Shown: piece by piece, positions 1 through 8,800 of the stretch
Numbering within the stretch: position 1 is the stretch's first letter
Layout: the number at the start of each line of letters is the position of its first letter
Origin: an uncultured Pseudobutyrivibrio sp.
GTDB taxonomy: Bacteria; Bacillota; Clostridia; Lachnospirales; Lachnospiraceae
Assembly: GCA_946403965.1 (NCBI GenBank)
Contig: CAMJBT010000036.1
Location: 1 to 32,884 of the forward strand
Length of the DNA stretch: 32,884 nucleotides
Reading direction: 5' to 3'
Translations under genes and position numbers: made by a program
The notes under the pieces: model-generated
Seen by the model: the letters and a program-made list of their open reading frames with translations, nothing else
Databases searched by the model: none
What the model was told of the DNA's origin: nothing

Positions 1-16
1 TTCATCACTATTTGTG

Positions 17-33
17 CCGCGGCTTTTCCGCGG
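17..33. other. GC-rich hairpin before first gene
   Basis: Two copies of the self-complementary hexamer CCGCGG, at 17-22 and 28-33, are separated by CTTTT. They can form a 6-bp stem immediately upstream of the ribosome site of the first gene. It could be the end of an upstream terminator or a leader hairpin. The sequence before base 1 is needed to decide. Confidence 0.4.
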
Positions 34-46
34 AATGGAGATTTAT

Positions 47-1555
47 ATGAAAAAACAAATGAATAATAATGGATTATATATCGTATTTACGATTTCCGTA
101 TTTGCATTTTTACTTTTATTTTTTACTTTGATTAATCCGCTGTGTATTTTTGATTCGGATGATTGGCTTTATATCTATGATAATCGTATTCCTGTTCCTT
201 CGATTCATGAATGGAATCCAACAAGAGTATTTCCAGAATTCTTTATGCCTCTTGTATCTTACGGTGGTGCATTAGTACTAAGACCACTTTTCAATATTTC
301 TTATTATTTTTCACTTACATTAGCTCATGGTATTTTTTGTAGCTTAATAATTACAACATATATTATTTCGTTTTGTATAATGATGTTCAAAAAACAATAT
401 GCATCAAAAAAAACAAGCGTATTGCTGGGGGTATTGTTTTTAGTATTACATTTTATTTTTTATATTAAGTGTGGCCAGGATAACAAGTTTTTATTGCATT
501 CGAATAATGTCACATGTATGTATTTTTATGTGCTTCCTACAGTATTAAATTTTATTATAGTAATGCATTTTATGTGCTATGACGGAATTGTAGAATTCAC
601 AAAGAAAGCAAACTTAATTCATAAGCTTTTTATTGTGGGTGTTATTTATTTTGCCATTAATTCTAATCTATATTCTAGTATCGTATTAAGCGCATATGTA
701 TGTGCTAATTTACTTTTGTGTTTTAAAGAACAAATTCTGAATAAAAAAGAAAAATCAATTCTTGTATTTATAAAAGAACATTATTTTGAAGTTGGAATCA
801 TCTGCGTCTGGCTTTGCTCTCATGTGTTTGAATTTGTTGGAGGTAGAGCTCATAGCTTGGGTGGCAATTTCTTTTTGGGGTTGCCTGTATCAATCGGATT
901 TTTTGTGTATGCTGTTATTAGAACAAATATATTTGTGCTAATATTTCTTGGATTTATCTTTTTCATTTGGATAAAGAAATACAAAGCAGGAACGTTTAAA
1001 TTTGATAATAGTAAATACTATTCCGTGTTAATATCAATTTTAATTACAACAATATATTTGATTTTATTATCAGCAAAGGTTCAATACGCATATATGGCTA
1101 GAGCTGATGTTGTTATTGCAATAATGATTTGGATATTAATTGCAGGGGTGTACTGTTTTAATCAATTAATAACAGAAAATATAAACTATAAAAAGTTTGT
1201 ATATATTCTTTGTGGAACTTTATGGTTACTTACAATTAATTCATCAACAAATATTCTTGAAAATTATAATTTTAACAATTTATCTTATAAGGAATCTAAG
1301 GCTGTCACCGATGACATTATAAAACAATTTAAAGATACGGAAAAAAATAACAAAACAGAAATTGATTTAGTTTTACCAGATTTTGGGGTTGAGGGAAATT
1401 GGCCGATGTCTGAAGCTTTTGCTAATCGTTATGGGGAAGCTTTGTATCGTCATAAAGTAATAGATTCTCATATAACAATAAAAAATATAACCTTATCACA
1501 GGAAAAGACAAAAGAATTAATTGGTGATAAAGTAAAGGATTCATTTACTTTATAA
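47..1555 (+). CDS. Polytopic membrane protein, possibly DUF6056/GT-C-like
   Basis: A 502-residue integral membrane protein of unknown function. The ATG at 47 is preferred because GGAG at 37-40 sits six bases before it; an in-frame GTG at 14 and an ATG at 35 have no such site. The chain has a first membrane helix around residues 9-30, then an outside loop with the acidic DSDDW motif and an R-x-x-P-E segment, then about ten more hydrophobic helices, and a soluble C-terminal tail of about 100 residues. An acidic pair in the first loop after helix 1 is typical of GT-C-type lipid-linked sugar transferases, and the overall pattern recalls DUF6056 proteins found in surface-polysaccharide loci; this is resemblance only. 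The gene is visibly more AT-rich than the housekeeping genes of this window, as polysaccharide-locus genes often are. It probably belongs with genes upstream of the window. Confidence 0.6.
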   Translation: MKKQMNNNGLYIVFTISVFAFLLLFFTLINPLCIFDSDDWLYIYDNRIPVPSIHEWNPTRVFPEFFMPLVSYGGALVLRPLFNISYYFSLTLAHGIFCSLIITTYIISFCIMMFKKQYASKKTSVLLGVLFLVLHFIFYIKCGQDNKFLLHSNNVTCMYFYVLPTVLNFIIVMHFMCYDGIVEFTKKANLIHKLFIVGVIYFAINSNLYSSIVLSAYVCANLLLCFKEQILNKKEKSILVFIKEHYFEVGIICVWLCSHVFEFVGGRAHSLGGNFFLGLPVSIGFFVYAVIRTNIFVLIFLGFIFFIWIKKYKAGTFKFDNSKYYSVLISILITTIYLILLSAKVQYAYMARADVVIAIMIWILIAGVYCFNQLITENINYKKFVYILCGTLWLLTINSSTNILENYNFNNLSYKESKAVTDDIIKQFKDTEKNNKTEIDLVLPDFGVEGNWPMSEAFANRYGEALYRHKVIDSHITIKNITLSQEKTKELIGDKVKDSFTL

Positions 1556-1598
1556 TATAGAGCCAGAAATGGGACTACCTTATACTAGCTATTTGTGG

Positions 1599-1604
1599 TA
1601 AAAT
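1599..1604 (+). promoter_or_regulatory. Possible extended -10 promoter for SEC-C gene
   Basis: TAAAAT preceded by TGG gives an extended -10 element about 50 bases before the SEC-C gene. No good -35 hexamer is visible 17 bases upstream. Confidence 0.35.
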
Positions 1605-1654
1605 ACAAAGGTGGTTTATCACAAAATTGTTTATATATTGGAGAGGATTATAAA

Positions 1655-2161
1655 ATGAGTTTATTAGAGCAATGGCAGAAGATTGCCTACAATCAGAATC
1701 AATCTCAGGCTGATTTACAGCGATTCTGGCAGAATTATTTTCTTTTAGAGAAGGGGATTTACGAGCAGCTTCTTGAAGATCCTGATACAGAGGTAAAGGG
1801 TACAGTTAAAGAGCTTGCTGAAAAATATAAAATCGAAGTTATGCCAATGGTTGGATTCCTTGATGGAATTAACGATTCCCTTGTTGAGGCTAATCCTATC
1901 GATACAATGGAAGAGGATACAGTAGTTTCTCTTAAATTTGATAAGGAAAAGCTTTTCAAAAATATGATTGATGCTAAGGCTGATTGGCTTTATGGTCTTC
2001 CACAGTGGGAAAACATTTTCGATGAGGATAAGAGAAAAGCCCTCACTAAGGAAGCAAAGAATATGCACACAATCATCCGTTCAGAGAAGAAGGTTGGACG
2101 TAATGATCCATGTCCTTGCGGTTCTGGCAAAAAGTATAAGTTCTGCTGCGGAAAGAAATAA
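1655..2161 (+). CDS. SEC-C metal-binding motif protein
   Basis: A 168-residue soluble protein ending in a SEC-C motif, [19 protein letters not shown], whose C-x-C...C-C cysteines bind zinc in SecA and in many small proteins. The preceding 140 residues are charged and mostly helical, with no recognised enzyme motif. The ATG at 1655 is preferred over the GTG at 1595 because GGAGAGGA lies at 1640-1647 with good spacing. The SEC-C tail suggests binding to a protein or nucleic-acid partner, but the partner is unknown; no SecA gene is nearby. It appears to be a single-gene unit closed by the hairpin terminator just downstream. The motif call is firm, the role is not known. Confidence 0.8.
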   Translation: MSLLEQWQKIAYNQNQSQADLQRFWQNYFLLEKGIYEQLLEDPDTEVKGTVKELAEKYKIEVMPMVGFLDGINDSLVEANPIDTMEEDTVVSLKFDKEKLFKNMIDAKADWLYGLPQWENIFDEDKRKALTKEAKNMHTIIRSEKKVGRNDPCPCGSGKKYKFCCGKK

Positions 2162-2174
2162 TCATTAAGATGTC

Positions 2175-2208
2175 AAAAAACGTACCTTGTTATAGGTGCG
2201 TTTTTTTT
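2175..2208 (+). terminator. Intrinsic terminator after SEC-C gene
   Basis: A-tract, then ACGTACC (2180-2186), eight-base loop, GGTGCGT (2195-2201) and a run of T to 2208. The stem has one G-U pair and is extended by A-T pairs. Confidence 0.85.
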
Positions 2209-2249
2209 ATACTTATATTAGGTTAAAAATAATATAAAAGGAGAGTATT

Positions 2250-3764
2250 ATGAGAATTTCAAATCCTGTTATAAATATGGATATGCCAGATATGGATGTA
2301 ATTAAGGTTGGGGATCTTTATTATATGGTTAGTACTACCATGTTTTTTATTCCGGGGGCTCCAATTTTACGTTCAAGAGATTTAAAGAATTGGGAAATAG
2401 TGGCATATATATTTGATAAGATTTCTGACAATGATGCATACAATCTCAAGAATGGTAAGAATGCATATGGAGCCTGTCAATGGGCTACATCTTTAGTACA
2501 AAAAGACGGTCATTTTTTTGCTTGTTTCGTATGTAATGACCTGAAAAAAACTTATATTTTTGATTCTGATAATATTGAAAAATCCAATTGGAATCGTCAT
2601 GATTTAGATGGTATATACCATGATATGAGTTTTTTGTTTTTTGAGGGACATTCATATCTTGTATATGGAAATGGAGATATTTATATTTCAGAACTAAATG
2701 ATAATTTGACTAGTTTGAAGGAAGATGGAGTTAACAAGCTTCTATTTTCTACACCTGGAAAAGATGAAGGAATTATGCTTCGATGTGAGGGCTGTAGAGC
2801 TTACGTGATAAATGATTATATTTATTTATCTTTTATTGAATGGCCATCAGAAGGAAATGGGAATTTTCGAAGACGTCAGGTTTGTTATAGAGGAAAGAAT
2901 CTAGATGATACTTTTGAAAGAAAAATCATTTTTGATGATGATATGGCATATCGCAATTGCGGTATAGCTCAGGGAGTCTTTATACAAGGACCAGATACAA
3001 AATGGTATTCCATACTTTTTCAGGATCATGGTGCTGTAGGCCGAATTCCTTATCTTATTCCTATGACTTGGGATAATGACTGGCCAGTAATTGGTGTCAA
3101 TGGTACAACACCTAATGAGTTTGAAATGGATGTAAATGAGACTACAACAGAGCCACTAGTTGTTAGTTCTTCTTTTAATTATGAAGATAATGAATTGCCA
3201 CTACAGTTTCAATGGAATCATAATCCTATTGATGGGGCGTGGTCTTTTACAGATAGACCGGGGTATTTAAGGTTAAAAAATTCTCAGTTGGCAAATAACT
3301 TGATGGATGCGAGAAATACACTGACGGAGCGCTCAATCACTCCAAAATCCGTATTTACGATAGAAGGAGATTTTTCTGGGCTTAAGGGCGGAGATTATGC
3401 AGGCCTTGCGGCATTTATGGGAAAATACGGAACAATTGGTGTTTCTAAGTACAATGGAGAATACTATATTAAACAGGAATTAAAAGATGGCGAAATCATA
3501 GAAGAAAATGTATCAAATATAATTGGATTTAAATGCAATCAGCTATGGCTCAGGATTGTATTTGACTTTGATAATGACGATAAAGCATATTTCTATTATT
3601 CGGTAAATGGTAATGATTTTATTGAATTTGGAAAACATTTATCTATGGAATTTACCCTGGATGTTTTTGTTGGGTATCGAATTGGCATTTTTTCATATGG
3701 CACTAAAAATCTTGGAGGTATAGCTGATTTTAGAAATCTTGAATTTAATACAGATGTAATATAA
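2250..3764 (+). CDS. Glycoside hydrolase family 43, cytoplasmic
   Basis: A 504-residue GH43 enzyme, a five-bladed beta-propeller family of beta-xylosidases and alpha-L-arabinofuranosidases. The catalytic blade residues are visible: Asp14 in MPDMDVI (general base), Asp125 in YHDMS (pKa modulator) and Glu180 in CEG (general acid). The catalytic part spans about residues 4-300. It is followed by a beta-sandwich of about 200 residues (roughly 305-500), as in the GH43 C-terminal concanavalin-like domain. There is no signal peptide, so it acts in the cytoplasm on imported oligosaccharides. A strong AGGAGAG site at 2239-2245 supports the start. It is convergent with the LacI-type gene and separated from the transporter by it, so control by that regulator is likely but indirect. 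The family is clear; the exact sugar (xylosyl, arabinosyl, or other) cannot be read from sequence alone. Confidence 0.9.
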   Translation: MRISNPVINMDMPDMDVIKVGDLYYMVSTTMFFIPGAPILRSRDLKNWEIVAYIFDKISDNDAYNLKNGKNAYGACQWATSLVQKDGHFFACFVCNDLKKTYIFDSDNIEKSNWNRHDLDGIYHDMSFLFFEGHSYLVYGNGDIYISELNDNLTSLKEDGVNKLLFSTPGKDEGIMLRCEGCRAYVINDYIYLSFIEWPSEGNGNFRRRQVCYRGKNLDDTFERKIIFDDDMAYRNCGIAQGVFIQGPDTKWYSILFQDHGAVGRIPYLIPMTWDNDWPVIGVNGTTPNEFEMDVNETTTEPLVVSSSFNYEDNELPLQFQWNHNPIDGAWSFTDRPGYLRLKNSQLANNLMDARNTLTERSITPKSVFTIEGDFSGLKGGDYAGLAAFMGKYGTIGVSKYNGEYYIKQELKDGEIIEENVSNIIGFKCNQLWLRIVFDFDNDDKAYFYYSVNGNDFIEFGKHLSMEFTLDVFVGYRIGIFSYGTKNLGGIADFRNLEFNTDVI

Positions 3765-3768
3765 TTAA

Positions 3769-3820
3769 AAAGAGATATTCAAGTTTTATTGTCTTAAGAC
3801 AATATCTTGAATATCTCTTT
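3769..3820. terminator. Bidirectional terminator between GH43 and lacI-type gene
   Basis: A perfect 15-bp inverted repeat (3769-3783 with 3806-3820) encloses a second perfect palindrome, ATTGTCTT/AAGACAAT at 3788-3803. Arms begin with AAA and end with TTT on both strands. It ends one base before the stop codon of the minus-strand regulator, so it can serve both convergent genes. Confidence 0.85.
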
Positions 3821-3821
3821 C

Positions 3822-4859
3822 TTATTGTGTAGATTCTCTAAGAATGAGATTTGCTTCCGTATATACGGTACGGAAATTTAAATCAGGTTGTTCTATTCTG
3901 GAAATTAGAAGATTGGCAGCTGTAAATCCCATTATTTGAGAATGAATATGACAGGTTGTGAGGGCAGGAGTCATAACTTTTGATTCAGCTGAATCATCGA
4001 ATCCACATATTTTTACATTCTCAGGATAGGAGAGCTTTTTTATCTTGAGACAATTGATTAAATCTACTGCAATAAAATCGTTTGCACAAATGAATAATTC
4101 AGGTAACTTGTCTAATTCATCTAGTTTTTCGAAAAGACTTGTGAAATATTCAGGGCCATGAGGATGAATATCTGTTAAGCAATATTTTTCATTAATTTCC
4201 ATTCCATTTAAGAACATGGCATTTCTAAAAGCCATATATCTTTCGAAGAAAGAGCGACAATGATGCTGTTCTCCGATGAATCCAATTTCTTTAACTCCGC
4301 GTTTTTTCATTTCTGTGATCAAGTTGAAAATGCCGGTAGTATTATCCATTAATAAAACATCACCAGCAAGTTGATTAGCAAAGCTGTCAACTGGGGCATC
4401 CACAAATAAAATCGGAATACCAAGTTCACAAAGCATTTCACAATACTTTTGGTTGAACATTTCAACACATATGATGCCGCGAGTTCTATCTTTATTAAAG
4501 CTTGCAGGAAGTTTGAGCTCATTTATGCATTCTGGAGTGACACGTTGCATTGTAAGTCCATAACCAATTTGCGTAATCTCATGTTGAAATTTATCTAGCA
4601 TGGTTGAAGCAAAATGAGAATTATCTAAAAAGCTTCCGCTGAAGAAAGCAATATCGCCACTTGCTATTGGAGGTTTTTGAATATCCCCAATAGAGTTAGC
4701 ATATGAGAATTGTTTGTATCCCATTTCTATTGCTTTTGCTAAAACTTTTTCTCTGGTAGCATCTGCAAGAATGCCTGTATTATTTATTGCTTTTGATACA
4801 GTATTTCTTGATACACCAAGTGCATCTGCTATATCTTGAATAGTGACCTTATTAGCCAT
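3822..4859 (-). CDS. LacI-family transcriptional regulator
   Basis: A 345-residue sugar-responsive repressor. The N-terminal helix-turn-helix is classic: TIQDIADALGVSRNTVSKAI at residues 6-25, followed by the hinge. Residues about 65-340 form the two-lobed sugar-binding, dimerising domain, with the family hallmark ICANDFIAVDLI and CGFDDSAESKVMTPALTT segments. The ribosome site GGGAG reads on the minus strand at 4866-4870. The gene is divergent from the ABC operon and convergent with the GH43 gene, so it most likely represses the transporter/GH32 operon and perhaps itself. A good promoter (TTGACA-N17-TATTAT) lies at 4901-4929, and an inverted repeat overlaps its -35 box. The inducer is unknown but should be the sugar or phosphosugar handled by the neighbouring hydrolases. 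Confidence 0.92.
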   Translation of the reverse strand: MANKVTIQDIADALGVSRNTVSKAINNTGILADATREKVLAKAIEMGYKQFSYANSIGDIQKPPIASGDIAFFSGSFLDNSHFASTMLDKFQHEITQIGYGLTMQRVTPECINELKLPASFNKDRTRGIICVEMFNQKYCEMLCELGIPILFVDAPVDSFANQLAGDVLLMDNTTGIFNLITEMKKRGVKEIGFIGEQHHCRSFFERYMAFRNAMFLNGMEINEKYCLTDIHPHGPEYFTSLFEKLDELDKLPELFICANDFIAVDLINCLKIKKLSYPENVKICGFDDSAESKVMTPALTTCHIHSQIMGFTAANLLISRIEQPDLNFRTVYTEANLILRESTQ

Positions 4860-4900
4860 AAAAATCTCCCAAAATCTTTATTCTTAATTTCTTTTCTATA

Positions 4901-4929
4901 ATAATAAGAGGAAAGTTACATTTTGTCAA
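4901..4929 (-). promoter_or_regulatory. Promoter of LacI-type regulator
   Basis: On the minus strand a perfect TTGACA (4924-4929), 17-base spacer and TATTAT (4901-4906). It lies about 40 bases before the start codon. Confidence 0.75.
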
Positions 4930-4933
4930 ATGT
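4918..4933. promoter_or_regulatory. Inverted repeat over regulator -35 box
   Basis: ACATTT-TGTC-AAATGT: perfect 6-bp arms that cover the -35 box of the regulator promoter. It could be an autoregulatory operator. AT-rich arms make chance occurrence plausible. Confidence 0.35.
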
Positions 4934-5040
4934 AAAAATTTAGAAAATTCAAAATATACCCAGCAAAAGAAGAGTATGTTACATATTATACAAATTGGAC
5001 TTGCATTTGTTGTTTGAATTTTACAAATATCAAAAAATAA

Positions 5041-5069
5041 TTGCGACATATGTAAAAACGTGATATATT
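5041..5069 (+). promoter_or_regulatory. Promoter of ABC transporter operon
   Basis: TTGCGA (5041-5046), 17-base spacer, TATATT (5064-5069). The expected start point is near 5076, about 50 bases before the first permease. The remaining divergent region 4934-5040 is AT-rich with no gene seen. Confidence 0.7.
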
Positions 5070-5083
5070 AACAGTGTTAAGTG

Positions 5084-5101
5084 ATTGTGCAAATGCACAA
5101 T
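5084..5101. promoter_or_regulatory. Candidate LacI-type operator
   Basis: ATTGTGCA-AA-TGCACAAT is a perfect 8-bp inverted repeat just downstream of the predicted transcription start. That is the expected place for a repressor roadblock by the divergent regulator. The centre is AA rather than the usual CG of LacI-family operators. Confidence 0.55.
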
Positions 5102-5128
5102 ATATTTTTTCACTAACAAGGAGGATAA

Positions 5129-6040
5129 ATGAAAGCGAAAAATAATTTGCATAACACATGGTTATATGTGATGCATCATTGGAGATTGTATGTATTCTTT
5201 TTGGGGCCAGCTTTGATTTTGACAATAATATTCAAGTACTTCCCTATGGGTGGTATCATGATTGCCTTCGAAAAGTATAGCCCATTTAAAGGGTTCTTTG
5301 GAAGTGAATGGGTAGGACTTGAGTATTTCAAACAATTCCTCTCATCACCAGATTTTATTTCATATTTGGTAAATACATTAAAGCTTAGTGTATTTGGATT
5401 GCTGTGGGGATTCCCAGTTCCAATTATTTTAGCTTTACTTCTTAATAGAATTGAAAGTTCAAGAATTAAACAGAAGGTTCAGTTGGTTTTATATATGCCA
5501 AACTTTATCTCTGTAATCGTACTTTGTGGTATGGTACGAATTCTTCTTTCGGTTACAGGTCCATTTAATATGTTGTTCAATACAACTATTAACTTCCTTA
5601 CATTGCCAGAAGCATTCAGACCTATTTATATCATAAGTGGTATATGGCAGGGCGCTGGTTGGGCATCAATCATGTATACAGCAGCACTTGCTAATGCAAG
5701 CCAGGAACTTAAGGAAGCTGCACAGATTGATGGTGCCAATATTTTCCAGCAGATTAAGGCAGTTGAGTGGCCAGCAATTAAAGATATGGTTGTCATTCAG
5801 TTTATACTTCAGGCCGGAAATATCATGAGCCTTGGTTTTGAAAAAGCATATGCGTTACAGACAGATTTGAACTTAGGCGCTTCAGAAATTATTGCTACTT
5901 ATGTTTACAAAAAAGGTTTGTTGGACGGTAATTACAGTTATTCTACAGCTGTTGGTTTGTTTAACACTGTAATCAATTTAATTCTTCTGATTGTGGTAAA
6001 TAAAGTTGTAGAAAAAATGAATGACGGTCAGGGACTTTAA
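5129..6040 (+). CDS. ABC sugar transporter permease, LplB type
   Basis: A 303-residue inner subunit of a binding-protein-dependent sugar importer. It has six membrane helices starting with a segment at about residues 20-42. The cytoplasmic EAA loop that docks to the ATPase reads ELKEAAQIDGANIFQQI near residues 191-207. The N-terminal pattern YVFFLGPALILTIIFKYFPMGGIMIAF is split between helix 1 and the following loop and is typical of the LplB branch, which in Clostridia works with YtcP-type and LipO-type partners. AAGGAGG at 5118-5124 gives a strong start. It is first in the operon permease-permease-binding protein-GH32. No ATPase gene is present here, so a shared MsmX-type ATPase encoded elsewhere is expected. 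Confidence 0.93.
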   Translation: MKAKNNLHNTWLYVMHHWRLYVFFLGPALILTIIFKYFPMGGIMIAFEKYSPFKGFFGSEWVGLEYFKQFLSSPDFISYLVNTLKLSVFGLLWGFPVPIILALLLNRIESSRIKQKVQLVLYMPNFISVIVLCGMVRILLSVTGPFNMLFNTTINFLTLPEAFRPIYIISGIWQGAGWASIMYTAALANASQELKEAAQIDGANIFQQIKAVEWPAIKDMVVIQFILQAGNIMSLGFEKAYALQTDLNLGASEIIATYVYKKGLLDGNYSYSTAVGLFNTVINLILLIVVNKVVEKMNDGQGL

Positions 6041-6052
6041 TTGGAGGATACA

Positions 6053-6961
6053 ATGGAAAATAAAAAGAAAAAAAGTAAATTCGCCAAGTATTCGGCTGGT
6101 GATAAAACATTCTTATTAGTAGGTTACGTTCTTTTAGGGCTATTTGTTCTTGCGATTATCGTTCCTATGGTTTATATCGTTATTGCTTCATTTATGGATC
6201 CAATAACATTACAGAATAAAGGTATTACATTCGATTTGGATAAATGGACATTAACTGCTTATGAGCGAGTTATTTCAAATGGCCAGATTTGGGTTGGTTT
6301 TAAAAATTCAATAATTTATTCAGTATTGTTTACGTTTATTTCAGTTCTTGTAACTATGCTTTGCGCATATCCAATGTCATTGGAGGAGTTCAAGGGTAGA
6401 AAGTTCTTCAATACTATATTTATGATTACAATGTTTTTTGGCGGCGGTTTAATTCCAACATATTTGCTGATTAGTAATATGGGAATGCTTGACAGCATGT
6501 GGGCTGTTATCCTCCCTGGTACTTTTTCAGTATGGAATATGATTATTGCTAGAACATATTACAAAGGCATCCCAGCAGAATTAAGAGAGGCAGCAGAGGT
6601 GGATGGTGCGAATGAATTAACCTTCTTCTTCAAAATCCTATTGCCAGTTTGTGCTCCAGTTATTGCGGTTCTTTGCTTATGGCAGTTTGTTGGTATGTGG
6701 AACAGCTACTTCGATGCCATGATTTATCTTAATTCAGCTTCAAAGCAACCATTACAGCTTGTTCTTAGATCTATATTGATTCAAAATCAGCCTGATCCTG
6801 GAATGATTGCTGATATGCAGTCAACTGCACAGAGGGCACAATTGGCAGAGCTTCTTAAGTACGCTACTATTATCATTTCAAGTTTACCATTGCTTGTAAT
6901 GTATCCATTCTTCCAGAAATACTTTGATGCGGGAATTATGGTTGGTTCAGTAAAGGGTTAA
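6053..6961 (+). CDS. ABC sugar transporter permease, YtcP/CarB type
   Basis: A 302-residue second permease of the importer, with a lysine-rich start, helix 1 near residues 25-45, six helices in total, and the EAA loop ELREAAEVDGANELTFFFKI. The C-terminal FQKYFDAGIMVGSVKG is the usual ending of this branch (PFFQKYF..G...GAVKG). The ATG at 6053 is chosen over a TTG at 6041, because GGAGG at 6043-6047 lies six bases before it and would be part of the coding region otherwise. It starts 12 bases after the first permease stop, so the two are translated together and form the heterodimeric channel. Confidence 0.93.
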   Translation: MENKKKKSKFAKYSAGDKTFLLVGYVLLGLFVLAIIVPMVYIVIASFMDPITLQNKGITFDLDKWTLTAYERVISNGQIWVGFKNSIIYSVLFTFISVLVTMLCAYPMSLEEFKGRKFFNTIFMITMFFGGGLIPTYLLISNMGMLDSMWAVILPGTFSVWNMIIARTYYKGIPAELREAAEVDGANELTFFFKILLPVCAPVIAVLCLWQFVGMWNSYFDAMIYLNSASKQPLQLVLRSILIQNQPDPGMIADMQSTAQRAQLAELLKYATIIISSLPLLVMYPFFQKYFDAGIMVGSVKG

Positions 6962-6967
6962 TTGCAA

Positions 6968-6988
6968 ATAACAGTTTAAGACTGTTAT
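6968..6988 (+). other. Intercistronic hairpin before binding-protein gene
   Basis: ATAACAGT-TTAAG-ACTGTTAT: perfect 8-bp stem between the second permease and the binding-protein ribosome site. It has no T-run, so it is more likely an mRNA stabiliser or processing site, giving excess binding protein, than a terminator. Confidence 0.45.
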
Positions 6989-7011
6989 ATATATTAGGAG
7001 GAGAAACAAAA

Positions 7012-8673
7012 ATGAAAAAGAGAAATGCAAAACGTGTTGTAGCTGCGGCACTTGCTATGACCATGGCGTCATCCATGTTCGTAGGCTGTGGCAAGGGAGG
7101 AAATTCTGCAAGTAATGCAGATAAGGTAGATGTTGACAATCTATCATTTCCACTTGAGGACCAGGTAACTATTACAGGTACAATCAGCTATCCAGTTGGT
7201 ACTGAAGAGGATCCAAACAAGCGTACAATCTTTAAGAGATTGGAAGATGAGACAAATGTACATGTTGAATGGACAGCAATTTCATCTGATCAGTGGGGAG
7301 ATAAGATTTCCCTTAATATGTCTAATGTAAACACATTGACAGATTTCGTGTTCAATGCAGGTTTTGGTGATACAGATTTAATCAGATATGCAGATCAGGG
7401 CGTTATTGTTCCTGTAGAAGAGTACATCGATAATTATATGCCAAACCTTAAGGGTGTATTTGATAAGTATCCAGAATATCGTACAATGTGCGAGGATGAG
7501 GAAGGACACATCTGGGCTCTTCCATGGATTGAACAGCTTGGTAGCGAAAAGACAGCTATCCAGACAGTTGGTAACAACATGACATTTATCAATCAGAAGT
7601 GGCTTGATTTCCTTGGACTTGAGACACCTACAACTGTTGATGAGTTTGAGCAGGTTCTTTTAGCTTTCCAGGAGCACTCAGCAGAGCTTCAGAAGGAATT
7701 CAAGATTGATGGTGATATTATTCCTATGTCATGCATCATCAACGATCAGGATCCAAACCTTCTTACTAATGGTTTTGGCGATGGTATCGGTGATGTTGAT
7801 ATGGGACAGCATATTGCAGTTACAGATGACAAGAAGGTTGTTTGTACAGCAACAACTGACGGATTCAGAAAAGGTACAGAATGGCTTCATAAGCTCTATA
7901 GTGAAGGACTTATTGATCCAGAGTGCTTTACTCAGGATTGGGCTACATATGTAGCAAAGGGTAAGTCTCATAGATATGGTGTTTGCTTCTCATGGGATGT
8001 TGCTAACATCGATAACATCAATGACTATGTACCACTTAAGGCTTTAAAGGCTGATACAGTTAACGTTACACCACAGAATGGTTCATTTACATCAGGTTTT
8101 GATAGAGGTCGTTGTGTTGTAACAAGTGTTTGCAAGAATCCAGCTCTTGTTTGTGCATGGCTTGATAAAATGTATGATCCATTCCAGTCACCACAGAACA
8201 ACTGGGGAACATATGGCGAAGATGATGATTTCGATATCTTCGAGCTTGGTGAGAACGAAAACGGTGACAAGATGCTTAAGCATGCTCCACTTGGTGATGC
8301 TTCTCCAGTAGAAGTACGTGAGGCTGAGTGTGTTGGTGGTCCTCTTGCAATCTTGGATGAGTACTATGGTGTTTATGTAACATGTCCAGATGATGCTCAG
8401 TATCGTTTAGATTGGATCAAGGATTACTATACAGATGATATGCACGGAAAATATGTATATCCACGTGTATTCATGACAGCAGAAGATACAGAAAAGCTTG
8501 CAAATATCCAGACAGACTTAGTTTCTTACTTAAACTCAAGCAAGGCTGAGTTCATTAGAGATGGTATTACAGATGCATCTTGGAAAGATTATCTTAAGAA
8601 TGTTGACGATTATGGCGTAGCAGAGTATCTTGATATTTATCAGAAGTATTTAGATGATTACTATGCAAAATAA
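7012..8673 (+). CDS. Sugar-binding lipoprotein of ABC importer (LipO type)
   Basis: A 553-residue extracellular solute-binding protein. Residues 1-25 form a lipoprotein signal peptide with two lysine/arginine clusters, a hydrophobic core and the lipobox FVGC, giving lipidated Cys26. A Ser/Gly/Asn-rich linker follows. The mature protein is long, as is usual for the LipO/large family-1 binding proteins that pair with LplB/YtcP permeases. Start is supported by AGGAGGAG at 6996-7003. It captures the oligosaccharide outside the membrane and hands it to the two permeases encoded just upstream. Codon use is noticeably richer in GGT/CTT/AAG than in the first genes of the window, consistent with high expression. 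The ligand is not identifiable; the adjacent GH32 suggests a fructan fragment or sucrose-like sugar. Confidence 0.93.
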   Translation: MKKRNAKRVVAAALAMTMASSMFVGCGKGGNSASNADKVDVDNLSFPLEDQVTITGTISYPVGTEEDPNKRTIFKRLEDETNVHVEWTAISSDQWGDKISLNMSNVNTLTDFVFNAGFGDTDLIRYADQGVIVPVEEYIDNYMPNLKGVFDKYPEYRTMCEDEEGHIWALPWIEQLGSEKTAIQTVGNNMTFINQKWLDFLGLETPTTVDEFEQVLLAFQEHSAELQKEFKIDGDIIPMSCIINDQDPNLLTNGFGDGIGDVDMGQHIAVTDDKKVVCTATTDGFRKGTEWLHKLYSEGLIDPECFTQDWATYVAKGKSHRYGVCFSWDVANIDNINDYVPLKALKADTVNVTPQNGSFTSGFDRGRCVVTSVCKNPALVCAWLDKMYDPFQSPQNNWGTYGEDDDFDIFELGENENGDKMLKHAPLGDASPVEVREAECVGGPLAILDEYYGVYVTCPDDAQYRLDWIKDYYTDDMHGKYVYPRVFMTAEDTEKLANIQTDLVSYLNSSKAEFIRDGITDASWKDYLKNVDDYGVAEYLDIYQKYLDDYYAK

Positions 8674-8719
8674 GTCTTATTAATGACTTGAAATAATATT
8701 TCAAAAACTAGGTAGGCTT

Positions 8720-8745
8720 GTGGGCCATTTAATAAAGTGGCCCAC
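8720..8745 (+). terminator. Hairpin between binding protein and GH32 genes
   Basis: GTGGGCCA (8720-8727) pairs perfectly with TGGCCCAC (8738-8745). The T-run after it is weak (TATACTTTTGCTT). It is probably a partial terminator or mRNA-stability element lowering GH32 expression relative to the binding protein. Confidence 0.55.
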
Positions 8746-8800
8746 TATACTTTTGCTTATTCTAATATGTAATTTTTATATGTAGGAAGGAATTATTAAC

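Noticed and set aside
2207..2235. TTATAC-N17-TAATAT as a GH43 promoter
   Set aside because: The start point would fall at about 2242, inside the ribosome site at 2239-2245, so the message would lack it. It also overlaps the T-run of the previous terminator.
5046..5053. ACATATGT palindrome in the promoter spacer as an operator
   Set aside because: Only 8 bases and AT-rich, so likely by chance; the palindrome at 5084-5101 is a better candidate.
5050..5065. Catabolite-control (cre) site near TGTAAAAACG
   Set aside because: The pattern has the wrong spacing before CG and the second half does not match the cre consensus.
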